This document shows positions 6,937 through 13,106 of a stretch of 13,106 nucleotides of DNA, in pieces. The notes under the pieces are model-generated. The model did not search any database and was not told the DNA's origin. It saw only the letters and a program-made list of their open reading frames with translations. Source of the DNA: Coriobacteriales bacterium. GTDB lineage: Bacteria; Actinomycetota; Coriobacteriia; Coriobacteriales; UBA8131. Numbering within the stretch: the stretch's first letter is position 1; the number at the start of each line of letters is the position of its first letter. The position numbers were made by a program, and so were the translations under genes. Location of the stretch: assembly GCA_031268525.1 (NCBI GenBank), contig JAIRXA010000120.1:1-13106 (forward strand), given 5' to 3'.

Positions 6937-7890
6937 TCACTCGCCTCCTTCCGTGAGCAGACCGATGAGGGTGGCGATCGTGCTCACCGATTCGGGATGG
7001 CGCAGCAACACGGCATCGGCGCCAGCAGCCAGACAGGCCGCAGCGGTGGCGACCTCAAAGCTGATCCCGCGCTCCTCGCGTGAACCCCATTCGGGGAAGT
7101 CGGCTTCCTCGGCCATTGACTCCTTGACGGTCCAGGCGTCGGTTCCCACGGGCGTGATGATCGGAATCTGCAGGGCAGCGTCGTTTTGTCCCAGTGCGGT
7201 GATCTTGACGCGCTCCATCGTGCTGGCCACGTACTCAAAGCCGTATCCGGCAACCGCACACCCGACGTTCATCGCCAGTGCGCTGTTGGGCACGCCAATC
7301 TGCCCGAGCAGCAGGTTCAGCTGCTTGGCGAGATTGATATCGACCGCAGATTCCGCAGCGAGCTTCTGTCCCCAGGCCAGCACCACGGCCGCACCGAGCG
7401 CCTTATAATTGTCCTCGGTGGCAGACAGGAAGAGAACGTTGCGTCCTTCCAGTTCTTCGGCCAGTGCCTCAAAGAGCTCCGCGTCCTTCTCGGCGCTGCC
7501 GCATCCGGCGATTGTCAGAGGCAGGGGGCAGGCCGCTGCTACGGTCTTGACCAACTCGACCGTCTCGGCAACGGAGCGATCTGCACCGTTGGGGTCGGCT
7601 CCCTCAAGGATCAGGCAGACAAATTCAGCGCCGGGTACCTCTGCCGCGCGTATCGTCTGGGCGGCGATATCGGCACAGTCCGCGTAATAGTCCTGAATGC
7701 CCGCGATCGCTCCGGCACATCCCAGATCAGATATCTGGATACCCACGCGAGGCGGATTGACGAGGGGGCCGTCAAAGGCATACAGAGGCCAGACACTCTG
7801 CCCTCCCAGCTTCACGCTTGTCTCCCCGGTGCCGATCTCCAGCACATCGATGCTGGACTTGAACACCTGTTTCTCCGGCACAAAGCTCAT
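6937..7890 (-). CDS. acsD: Corrinoid/iron-sulfur protein small subunit (AcsD)
   Basis: Small subunit of the corrinoid iron-sulfur protein. It pairs with AcsC and helps cover the cobamide. It is 317 aa (Moorella about 320), TIM-barrel type. The N-terminal stretch with KLGGQSVWPLYAFDG followed by NPPRVGIQI is a clear family signature. There are no cluster-type cysteine motifs, as expected. ATG at 7888-7890 has AAAGGAGA four nt upstream. The gene lies 44 nt after cooC and is fused in layout to acsC by a 1-nt gap. The order acsD-acsC differs from the acsC-acsD order I recall for Moorella. Confidence 0.96.
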   Translation of the reverse strand: MSFVPEKQVFKSSIDVLEIGTGETSVKLGGQSVWPLYAFDGPLVNPPRVGIQISDLGCAGAIAGIQDYYADCADIAAQTIRAAEVPGAEFVCLILEGADPNGADRSVAETVELVKTVAAACPLPLTIAGCGSAEKDAELFEALAEELEGRNVLFLSATEDNYKALGAAVVLAWGQKLAAESAVDINLAKQLNLLLGQIGVPNSALAMNVGCAVAGYGFEYVASTMERVKITALGQNDAALQIPIITPVGTDAWTVKESMAEEADFPEWGSREERGISFEVATAAACLAAGADAVLLRHPESVSTIATLIGLLTEGGE

Positions 7891-7934
7891 AGACTCTCCT
7901 TTCCCTGGGACCTACATCTACAGTGGCGGATCTT

Positions 7935-8714
7935 CTACAGATCCAAGGTATCGATCAATGCCTGTACCGCCTGCTTCATGGGCGTGTCGGCAGGCAACTC
8001 AACCGTGGGACACCCTTCGGCGTCAGCGCGATAGACAGATTCGTCGGTGGGTACGACTCCGATGAGGTCGAGCTTCTGGAGTGCTATTTCCTCAAGGATG
8101 CCAGCTTCGAGGGCGGCGGCATCGCCGCTGGGAGCCCGGTTCACGATCAGCTTGACCATTGAGGGCTTAAGTCCCAGCTCATCAACCATCACCTTCAGGC
8201 GACCAGCCGCCTGAATTCCCCTGCGCGAGCAATCCGACACGAGCAGGAGAATATCGACCTTCGGCAATACGCCGCGGCTGATATGCTCCAAGCCGGCTTC
8301 GTTGTCTACAATTACGTAGCGGTAGTTCTTCGCGTATTGGGTGATCTGGGTCTTGAGCAGGCCGTTTACATAGCAGTAGCAACCCTGACCCTGCGTGCGG
8401 CCCATGACCAGCAGGTCGTAGTCATCGAGTTCCAGCAGTGCACTGTTAAACTGGTATTGCGCCCAGTCCTGTTTACTGACGCCGGAGGGTATCGGACTGG
8501 TCTCCGCCAATTCAGCATGGGCGACGATCTCGCGAATCTCGCCCAGAGTCTTTTCTACCTCGACGCCCAGAACCTCGTTGAGGTTGGAGTTCGCGTCGGC
8601 GTCGACGGCCAGTATCGGTCCCTTGTGATTTTTTGCCAGATAATCGACGAGCACACCACAGATCGTAGTTTTGCCCGTACCACCCTTACCGGCAAACGCA
8701 ATGGTTTGTGTCAC
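7935..8714 (-). CDS. cooC: CooC-type nickel-insertion ATPase for CODH/ACS maturation
   Basis: MinD/SIMIBI-class P-loop ATPase that loads nickel into CO dehydrogenase or acetyl-CoA synthase. The deviant Walker A motif GKGGTGKTT is at 9-17, with the extra Lys10 typical of dimeric MinD-like ATPases. Cys112-Tyr-Cys114 is the CXC motif that binds metal between CooC monomers. DADANSNL (38-45) and VDNEAGLEHISR follow the family. GTG at 8712-8714 is the chosen start: it places the P-loop at residue 9 as in other CooC proteins, and AGAGGG lies 6 nt upstream. The frame remains open to a GTG at 8784-8786, but that extension is not family-like and has no good binding site. In this operon it may serve AcsB (AcsF role) rather than a CODH. 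The sequence does not decide. Confidence 0.92.
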   Translation of the reverse strand: MTQTIAFAGKGGTGKTTICGVLVDYLAKNHKGPILAVDADANSNLNEVLGVEVEKTLGEIREIVAHAELAETSPIPSGVSKQDWAQYQFNSALLELDDYDLLVMGRTQGQGCYCYVNGLLKTQITQYAKNYRYVIVDNEAGLEHISRGVLPKVDILLLVSDCSRRGIQAAGRLKVMVDELGLKPSMVKLIVNRAPSGDAAALEAGILEEIALQKLDLIGVVPTDESVYRADAEGCPTVELPADTPMKQAVQALIDTLDL

Positions 8715-8813
8715 ATCATACCCTCTTTCAATTGCCCCTGCGATTATTCTCGGGAGCATCCAATCCTCCACAAACCCCTCTACCACACAGGGCAGACCGG
8801 CAGTGTCTCTGAA

Positions 8814-8819
8814 ATTATA
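8814..8819 (-). promoter_or_regulatory. Possible -10 box ahead of cooC
   Basis: A perfect TATAAT overlaps the cooT stop codon, about 100 nt before the cooC start. No convincing -35 box is found 16-18 nt upstream, so this is a weak promoter candidate. If real, it would let the cooC-acs genes be transcribed without the two small upstream genes. Confidence 0.25.
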
Positions 8820-9003
8820 CGCTTGACTCGATAAGCAAAATTCCGCGTGTCAGATCGGCAAAGGTGAGTATTCCTTTAACCGCGGTCGTCTTGCCCATGA
8901 TGTCGGTCAAAATAAGCTCGCCATCCCTCTGGACGACCGTCGTTACCATCTCCGCGATCTTATCGCCGTTTTCGACCTTGCTGTAGGCGGTTGAGACGCA
9001 CAT
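8815..9003 (-). CDS. cooT: CooT-family small nickel-binding protein
   Basis: A 62-aa protein beginning Met-Cys-Val-Ser-Thr. CooT proteins are about 60-70 aa nickel-binding partners of CO dehydrogenase maturation, with a conserved Cys2 that binds nickel at the dimer interface. The remaining pattern (KVENGDKIAEMV, then TDIMGKTTAVKGILT) fits the small beta-barrel fold of that family. I chose ATG at 9001-9003 because it puts Cys at position 2 and AGGGG lies about 7 nt upstream. The ATG 6 nt earlier overlaps the binding site. It overlaps closely with the stop of the upstream His-rich gene and lies about 100 nt before cooC, consistent with a shared nickel-delivery role. Confidence 0.85.
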   Translation of the reverse strand: MCVSTAYSKVENGDKIAEMVTTVVQRDGELILTDIMGKTTAVKGILTFADLTRGILLIESSV

Positions 9004-9005
9004 GA

Positions 9006-9374
9006 TCATTCCCCTTTGATTCGGTTGGGGGCCGGCGTTGCTCTGAGCTCATCGTGCGCCGCTGAGGTTTTGTCTGTGGTCGCCGGTGCTTCCTTGAGGG
9101 CGTGAGCCAGTTCGGCGTTGCCTTTGGCGTAGTGGTGCATGGCTGCCTCAACGGCTTCGGCCGCCTGGGAAAACCCCAGATCATCAAGCTGGTGCCCAAG
9201 GGCATGCAGTTCTTCGCTGTGGTGTTCATTGTGCTCAAGAAGATAGTTCAGATAGGCAAAGGTTGTCGGGATATCGCTTGCCGGGATTGGCAGGCTCTGG
9301 TGATGGAGCGTGCTGCTCCCTTCGTGATGCACGACGCCGACCTTCTTTCGCTCACACGTTTGTGTATGACTCAC
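9006..9374 (-). CDS. His-rich helical small protein, probably metal-binding (DUF8180-like)
   Basis: A 122-aa protein with 14 histidines and no membrane segment. The centre (about 42-95) is predicted helical, with LLEHNEHHSEELHALGHQL and AMHHYAKGNAELAHAL. From memory this matches a His-rich family found beside CooT and CODH genes in Clostridia (DUF8180), sometimes loosely labelled as cobalt transporter proteins. A role in nickel or cobalt buffering or delivery follows from context only. Start choice is uncertain. GTG at 9372-9374 has an in-frame stop directly before it and only a weak binding site. GTG at residue 15 (KKVGVVHH) has AAGAAGG about 8 nt upstream and would begin the protein near its first His pair. 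The C-terminal about 25 residues look disordered. The stop codon overlaps the start region of cooT. Confidence 0.72.
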   Translation of the reverse strand: MSHTQTCERKKVGVVHHEGSSTLHHQSLPIPASDIPTTFAYLNYLLEHNEHHSEELHALGHQLDDLGFSQAAEAVEAAMHHYAKGNAELAHALKEAPATTDKTSAAHDELRATPAPNRIKGE

Positions 9375-9392
9375 TCATACTCATCGATTTTC

Positions 9393-9410
9393 CCAATGAC
9401 GAACCATTGG
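9393..9410. promoter_or_regulatory. Perfect dyad CCAATG-N6-CATTGG in the divergent intergenic region
   Basis: Six-bp arms at 9393-9398 and 9405-9410 surround a 6-nt spacer. The dyad lies 20 nt before the start of the His-rich gene and upstream of the riboswitch operon, where an operator for either direction would sit. No regulator is recognised from the half-site, so this is a candidate only. Confidence 0.3.
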
Positions 9411-9433
9411 CAAATATGATAACGAATACCCAG

Positions 9434-9462
9434 GTGTAAAACCAGAGGAGAATGGCTATACT
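9434..9462 (+). promoter_or_regulatory. Candidate promoter for the riboswitch-btu operon
   Basis: TATACT at 9457-9462 is a good -10 box. The hexamer 17 nt before it (GTGTAA, 9434-9439) is a poor -35. Transcription would begin near 9469, about 50 nt before the first riboswitch stem, which is a sensible distance. Confidence 0.35.
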
Positions 9463-9518
9463 TACCCGGACAAGTGAAGAGCATGGATGTTCTGCCCATG
9501 TGTGCCATGCTTTTTGTA

Positions 9519-9699
9519 GCATGATGCACAGGCGGCTCAGAGGGAAGCAGGTGTAAGTCCTGCGCGGTACCGCCGCTGTGACCGAAAGAGCAGATGGTTC
9601 AAGGCCCGTTTGGGCACTCACTGACGCAGAGGAAACGATCGCGTTGGGAAGGGGAACCAGATGCGATGACTCGGAAGTCAGAAGACCTGCATCCGATGC
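9519..9699 (+). ncRNA. Cobalamin riboswitch aptamer
   Basis: The conserved core is readable: GGGAAGCAGGTG at 9542-9553, TAAGTCCTGC, then GCGGTACCGCCGCTGTGA at 9563-9581, and the B12-box AAGTCAGAAGACCTGC at 9675-9690. The closing helix P1 can be drawn: GCAT/ATGCA at 9519-9528 with TGCAT/ATGC at 9688-9699. Members of this class bind adenosyl- or other cobalamins and turn genes off when B12 is plentiful. Here it precedes the btuF-btuC-btuD-cobT genes, the expected targets. Confidence 0.95.
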
Positions 9700-9700
9700 G

Positions 9701-9740
9701 CCTTCAGGAGCTGGCCCACGGCTATGGGCCTTGCCTGAGG
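9701..9740 (+). promoter_or_regulatory. Linker hairpin between aptamer and terminator
   Basis: CCTTCAGG (9701-9708) can pair with CCTGAGG (9734-9740) with one bulge, and inside it GGCCCA pairs with TGGGCC (9713-9718 with 9725-9730). It is probably part of the riboswitch expression platform. I could not identify a clear anti-terminator pairing with the following stem. Confidence 0.5.
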
Positions 9741-9759
9741 ATTAGGTGAGACGAACAGT

Positions 9760-9796
9760 AAAACGGTCTGTCGCGTTGCGGCAGATCGTTTTGTTT
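9760..9796 (+). terminator. Intrinsic terminator of the cobalamin riboswitch
   Basis: A 15-bp stem (9760-9774 with 9778-9792) with two G-U pairs and a 3-nt loop ends in TTTT, followed by GTTT. It lies about 60 nt after the B12 box and 30 nt before the first gene, so B12 binding most likely acts by stopping transcription early. Confidence 0.85.
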
Positions 9797-9825
9797 ACCT
9801 CGGGCCTTGAAGAGAGAGAGTGTAT

Positions 9826-10851
9826 ATGAGAGCGAAGAAGGGTGCGAGGATAAAGTTCGTAACATCCGCGCTGAAGGGTGCGAGGATGAAGTTCGTAACA
9901 TCCGCGCTGGTCCTGCTGCTTGTGGCTGGCCTGTTGCCGACCGGTCTGTTGGCGGGCTGCTCAGATGGCGATGCGCGCGAGGGGGGCGAGGGCGGTGAGA
10001 CCACCGCCGAACAGCCTGCCTCGACGGCGGTTTCGGTCGTTGACCAGACCGGCGCTACCGTTGCGCTTGATAAGCCCGCTGAGCGCGTCGTGACGCTGAC
10101 GGCTGCGTCGGCGGAGATCGTCTATGCCGTGGGCGCGGGATCGACCGTTGTCGGACGTGGCGAATACTGTGATTGGCCTGCTGAGATACTGGATATCCCC
10201 GCGGTTCAGTCTGGATCTGAGACCAACATCGAGCAGATCATCGCGCTCGATCCCGACCTGGTCATTCTCGCGACGATGGACCAGAATCCCGAGCAGGTTG
10301 CCCAGCTTACGGACGCGGGTATTGCCGTCTACGTGTCCACTGCTACCGATATCGCCCAGACCTATGAGTCCATTGAGCAGATCGGCGTGCTCTTTGGCAG
10401 AGAGGCCGAGGCTGCAGCGATTGTCGATGGCATGAAGGCAAGCTTCGATGAGTTGGCGGCTGCACAGCTCAGCGGCACCGTCTACTTTGAAGTATCACCA
10501 CTGGAATATGGTCTGTGGGCGGCGGGCAATGCAACCTTCATGAACGAGGTTGCCGAGATCATCGGTCTGGAGAACATCTTTGCGGACGTTGAGGGTTGGG
10601 TCGAGGTATCCGAAGAGCAGGTGCTTGAGCGCAACCCCGATTACATCGTTACCGTGGGGATGTACTTCGGTGAGGGCCTGAAGCCTGACGAGGAGGTCCT
10701 GGCCCGTGCGAACTGGCAGGGCGTGGCCGCCGTGCGTAACGGTGCGGTCATCAACTTTCCCAACAACGAGTTTGCCCGCCCCGGCCCACGTCTGGCCGAG
10801 GGTGCCGTGACGCTGTATGACTTCATCGTCGCGCATCCTCTGGCAGGGTAA
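9826..10851 (+). CDS. btuF: Corrinoid ABC transporter substrate-binding lipoprotein (BtuF-like)
   Basis: Extracytoplasmic binding protein for vitamin B12 or cobinamide, anchored as a lipoprotein. It is a two-lobe helical-backbone (class III) fold. The lobe-1 pattern is DQTGATVALDKPAERVVTL, then AVGAGSTVVGRGEYCDWP and IIALDPDLVI. Lobe 2 has NEVAEIIGLENIFAD and a conserved C-terminal stretch. The signal peptide ends in the lipobox LLAGC with Cys45, followed by a Gly/Glu-rich tether. A 36-bp tandem duplication at 9838-9909 doubles the positively charged start of the signal peptide. An internal ATG at 9886-9888, with AAGGG 7 nt upstream, gives a normal 25-residue signal peptide to the lipobox Cys. 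I list ATG at 9826 because GAGAGAG precedes it. The true start could be either. The cobalamin riboswitch upstream supports B12 over iron-siderophore substrates. Confidence 0.9.
   Translation: MRAKKGARIKFVTSALKGARMKFVTSALVLLLVAGLLPTGLLAGCSDGDAREGGEGGETTAEQPASTAVSVVDQTGATVALDKPAERVVTLTAASAEIVYAVGAGSTVVGRGEYCDWPAEILDIPAVQSGSETNIEQIIALDPDLVILATMDQNPEQVAQLTDAGIAVYVSTATDIAQTYESIEQIGVLFGREAEAAAIVDGMKASFDELAAAQLSGTVYFEVSPLEYGLWAAGNATFMNEVAEIIGLENIFADVEGWVEVSEEQVLERNPDYIVTVGMYFGEGLKPDEEVLARANWQGVAAVRNGAVINFPNNEFARPGPRLAEGAVTLYDFIVAHPLAG
9838..9909 (+). repeat. 36-bp tandem duplication at the 5' end of btuF
   Basis: Copies at 9838-9873 and 9874-9909 differ at one base (ATA in copy 1, ATG in copy 2). 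Each encodes K-G-A-R-I/M-K-F-V-T-S-A-L. Copy 2 carries the start codon and binding site that a normal lipoprotein signal would use. Copy 1 has lost the equivalent ATG. Confidence 0.92.
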
Positions 10852-10880
10852 TCAGAGTAATCAGAGTGCAGGGTAATCAG
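10844..10880 (+). repeat. Short stuttered repeat at the end of btuF
   Basis: CAGGGTAATCAG occurs at 10844-10855, spanning the btuF stop, and at 10869-10880, with a partial AGTAATCAG between. It is probably replication slippage just after the coding end. No hairpin or known site is evident. Confidence 0.6.
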
Positions 10881-10936
10881 GCAAGGCTCGATTGCTGCGC
10901 GAAATGATAGTATGCTAGTTAATGAGGTCTGAAACC

Positions 10937-11965
10937 ATGCCACCCAAGGGCTTTGCGCCACTTATCTATCTGGTGTTTGTCGTCATCTTACTGGCGGCTT
11001 TCGTCCTCTGCGTTCTCGTGGGCAGCGTCAGTGTGGCGCTGCCTGACGCAATGGCGGCTATCTGGGCGGCAATCAGTGGCGGAGAAGGCCCGGCGGGCAG
11101 TGCGTCGAGTATCGTCATCGATATCCGCCTGCCCCGGGTGCTGTGCGCCGGTCTGGTCGGTGCCGCCCTGTCACTGGCAGGCTGCGCGCTGCAGGGCTTG
11201 TTGAAAAACCCTCTGGCCGATGGCACGACGCTTGGCGTTTCGGCAGGGGCCAGTCTGGGAGCGGTCATCGCCATCAGCTTCGGCATCACTATTTCTGTGC
11301 TGCCCGTGGCTGGCACGACGGTCATGGCTGCCCTGTTTGCCTTCCTGTCGCTGCTGATCATCCTTGCTCTGGCCTATCGTCTCGATCGCTCGCTTTCCAC
11401 CGATACCATCATTCTCATCGGCGTCATCTACGGCATGTTCATCTCGGCCTTCATCAGTGTGCTCATCGTCTTTGCGGGTGAGCAGGCCACGCGTATCGTC
11501 TTCTGGACCATGGGTTCGCTGTCGTCGAGCAGCTACGGTTCCGTACTGCTGATGGCCGTGGTGGTGGCGATCTTTGGCTCTGTGTTGCTTGGTTTGTCCA
11601 ACGAGTTGAATGCCTTTGCCATCGGGGAAGACAATGCCCGGCATATCGGGGTCAACGTGCGTCGCGTCAAGGTAATCGTGCTGGTCTGCGTCTCGGCGTT
11701 GGTGGGAGCCTGTGTGTCGATCGGTGGCATCATCGGTTTCGTTGGCTTGGTGACCCCACATATGGTGCGGCGTATCACCGGGCCCAACCATCGTCTGCTG
11801 ATGCCCGCCAGCATCTTCGCCGGCGCGGTTTTCCTGATGCTCTCCGATCTGTTGGCGCGTACGCTCTTCAGTCCGCGTGAGCTGCCCATCGGTGTGGTCA
11901 CCTCGATCATCGGTGCGATCATCTTCGTGCGCATCTTCTTCTCGACGCGACAAAGGGTCAGATGA
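10937..11965 (+). CDS. btuC: Corrinoid ABC transporter permease (BtuC/FecCD family)
   Basis: Membrane channel subunit of the B12 importer, 342 aa, with about ten hydrophobic helices as in BtuC. Family marks are RLPRVLCAGLVGAALSLAGCALQGLLKNPLA in the first third (shown in two parts in the protein: RLPRVL, then GAALSLAGCALQG), the cytoplasmic coupling stretch FVGLVTPHMVR, and the ending LPIGVVTSIIGAIIFVRIFF. I prefer ATG at 10937-10939 because GAGG lies 9 nt upstream. ATG at 10922 would add five residues and has no binding site. It starts 85 nt after btuF and its TGA overlaps the btuD ATG (ATGA), so the permease and ATPase are coupled. Confidence 0.92.
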   Translation: MPPKGFAPLIYLVFVVILLAAFVLCVLVGSVSVALPDAMAAIWAAISGGEGPAGSASSIVIDIRLPRVLCAGLVGAALSLAGCALQGLLKNPLADGTTLGVSAGASLGAVIAISFGITISVLPVAGTTVMAALFAFLSLLIILALAYRLDRSLSTDTIILIGVIYGMFISAFISVLIVFAGEQATRIVFWTMGSLSSSSYGSVLLMAVVVAIFGSVLLGLSNELNAFAIGEDNARHIGVNVRRVKVIVLVCVSALVGACVSIGGIIGFVGLVTPHMVRRITGPNHRLLMPASIFAGAVFLMLSDLLARTLFSPRELPIGVVTSIIGAIIFVRIFFSTRQRVR

Positions 11966-12942
11966 TGAGAACGCCTGCCGCATCAAGGTCAGTGCCGGGG
12001 CCAACGCCAGTGGCGGGGCCCGTGCCGGGGCCCACACCAACGCCAACGCCCACACCAGCGCCAGCGCCCGCTTCCGTCGCGCTTCCGCCAACGCCAACGC
12101 CAGCGCCCGCTTCCGTCGCGCTTCCGTCAACACCAGCGACCACCCCTGCCACGCCGGGCTCAACCCAGCCGATGCTCGAGGTGCGTGATCTCACGGTGCG
12201 CTACGGCGATCTGGTGCTTGTCGACAAGGTGAGCTTCACCTTGAATGCAGGCGAAATGCTGATGATCGTCGGGCCCAACGGTGCGGGCAAATCCACGCTG
12301 GTGTCGGCAATCACCCAGGGGGTGCCCTTCACCGGCGAGGTGTTCTTTGAGGGCGTTAACGTCAGGCAATTCAAGCCTGTTCAGCTGGCGCGATCCATCG
12401 GCATGCTGATGCAGACACATTACGTCGGCTATGCCTTCAAGGTGGCCGAGGTCGTACGGCTCGGACGCTACGCGCATCGCACGGGTATCCTTGGCGGCCT
12501 TGGCAGCAGCTCAGATACTGACGAGAATGCGATTGTCGCAGCTCTGGAGAGTACCGGGCTTACGCAGATCGCCGACCAGTCGGTGCTGACGCTTTCTGGC
12601 GGCGAGCTCCAGCGCACCTTTCTGGCTCAGGTGTTTGCGCAGGATCCGCGGCTGCTCATCCTCGACGAGCCCACGAACCATCTCGACCTCGTCTACCAGA
12701 AGCGTGTCTTTGAGCTGCTCACCGGTTGGCTTGCCGATACGAATCGACAGCGCGCCGTCCTGGCTGTCGTTCACGATCTCAACCTGGCCCTGGCCTTTGC
12801 CTCGCGTGTGCTGTTGATGGACCAGGGAGGGCTGGTGGCAATCGGGCGACCCGATGAGGCGCTGGCCCCTGAGCGCCTTGACCAGGTATACCAGATGGAC
12901 GTGCGCGCCTGGATGCGTGGGCTGCTTGCGGGTTGGAAATAG
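11962..12942 (+). CDS. btuD: Corrinoid ABC transporter ATPase (BtuD-like) with Pro/Thr/Ala-rich leader
   Basis: ATPase that powers corrinoid uptake. It has a full nucleotide-binding domain: Walker A GPNGAGKST (104-112), Q-loop Gln151, signature LSGGE (211-215), Walker B LLILDE (231-236) and switch His271. The domain starts only at residue 71 (MLEVRDLTVRYGD). The first 70 residues are a low-complexity Pro/Thr/Ala leader with a 39-bp internal repeat. ATG at 12172 could start the bare ATPase, but there is no binding site before it, whereas ATG at 11962 overlaps the btuC stop. I therefore annotate the long form. A B12 role is inferred from the riboswitch and btuF/btuC. Confidence 0.9.
   Translation: MMRTPAASRSVPGPTPVAGPVPGPTPTPTPTPAPAPASVALPPTPTPAPASVALPSTPATTPATPGSTQPMLEVRDLTVRYGDLVLVDKVSFTLNAGEMLMIVGPNGAGKSTLVSAITQGVPFTGEVFFEGVNVRQFKPVQLARSIGMLMQTHYVGYAFKVAEVVRLGRYAHRTGILGGLGSSSDTDENAIVAALESTGLTQIADQSVLTLSGGELQRTFLAQVFAQDPRLLILDEPTNHLDLVYQKRVFELLTGWLADTNRQRAVLAVVHDLNLALAFASRVLLMDQGGLVAIGRPDEALAPERLDQVYQMDVRAWMRGLLAGWK
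12061..12126 (+). repeat. Repeat inside the btuD leader, 39-bp period
   Basis: A 27-bp word (12061-12087) recurs exactly at 12100-12126, encoding P-A-P-A-S-V-A-L-P twice. The surrounding sequence is a run of CCN/ACN/GCN codons, so copy number is prone to slip. Confidence 0.85.
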
Positions 12943-12987
12943 TTGTTCGTCATGACAAAGGAAGAACGGAATCAAGGGAGGAAGCAC

Positions 12988-13106
12988 ATGATCGATTTCA
13001 CAGAGCTCAACGCACGTATTCCCGCACCGGATGATGAGGCGGCTGCGCGCACGCAGGTCCGGCTCAACAACATCGCAAAACCGGTCGCCAGCCTGGGGGA
13101 GCTGGA
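12988..13106 (+). CDS. cobT: Nicotinate-nucleotide:dimethylbenzimidazole phosphoribosyltransferase, partial (CobT)
   Basis: Activates the lower-ligand base as an alpha-ribazole phosphate for corrinoid assembly or remodelling. Only the first 39 codons are present and the window ends mid-gene. The KPVASLGELE-like end of the fragment matches the KP-x-x-SLG-x-LE signature near the start of CobT proteins, and the preceding Asp/Ala-rich helix is typical. ATG at 12988-12990 is preceded by GGGAGGAA about 4 nt upstream. It is 45 nt after btuD and part of the riboswitch-controlled operon. A partner CobS or CobU would be expected to the right. Confidence 0.85.
   Translation, partial: MIDFTELNARIPAPDDEAAARTQVRLNNIAKPVASLGEL

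Noticed and set aside
8715..8786. Longer CooC start at GTG 8784-8786
   Set aside because: Adds 24 residues not typical of CooC, with no binding site. GTG at 8712-8714 places the P-loop correctly.
9352..9621. 89-codon minus-strand frame across the riboswitch
   Set aside because: Antisense to the conserved aptamer core, with no family resemblance.
11171..12163. 330-codon minus-strand frame opposite btuC/btuD leader
   Set aside because: Low-complexity, His/Arg/Asp-rich shadow of the permease gene and the Pro/Thr/Ala leader, with no recognisable domain.

Overview
The window is the corrinoid core of an acetyl-CoA (Wood-Ljungdahl) pathway locus next to a cobalamin-salvage operon, so it comes from an anaerobe that handles CO, methyl groups and B12. 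Base composition is GC-rich (a reading impression, not computed). The bacterial full-length form of AcsB, together with a separate AcsE and a RACo-type activator, points to a bacterium rather than an archaeon. A high-GC acetogen-like lineage (Actinobacteriota/Coriobacteriia or a high-GC Firmicute) would fit, but I cannot fix the taxon from sequence alone.

Positions 1-491 hold no credible gene. They carry a perfect 34-bp inverted repeat, a 12-bp direct repeat and several GC-rich palindromes, lying downstream of the leftward operon. From 9374 down to 492 one leftward gene train runs: a His-rich small protein, a CooT-like nickel protein, CooC (nickel-insertion ATPase), AcsD and AcsC (the two corrinoid iron-sulfur protein subunits), AcsE (methyltransferase), AcsB (acetyl-CoA synthase) and a RACo-type reductive activator. 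Junctions from cooC to acsB are short, with good ribosome binding sites. The catalytic CO dehydrogenase subunit (acsA/cooS) is not in the window. The acsB-RACo junction differs from the others: it has a 17-bp hairpin, then six 18-bp tandem repeats, then a RACo frame with no ATG, GTG or TTG at the expected start.

From about 9460 rightward there is a class-II-type cobalamin riboswitch with a visible intrinsic terminator, followed by btuF-, btuC- and btuD-like transporter genes and the first 39 codons of a cobT-like gene. This operon imports corrinoid and supplies the activated lower ligand. The leftward operon makes and uses the corrinoid iron-sulfur protein. The two are divergent from a shared intergenic region.

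I do not see a wholly new system. The parts least explained by known families are the repeat array with its open frame between acsB and RACo, the probable ATA start of RACo, the duplicated signal-peptide start of BtuF, and the Pro/Thr/Ala-rich leader fused to BtuD.
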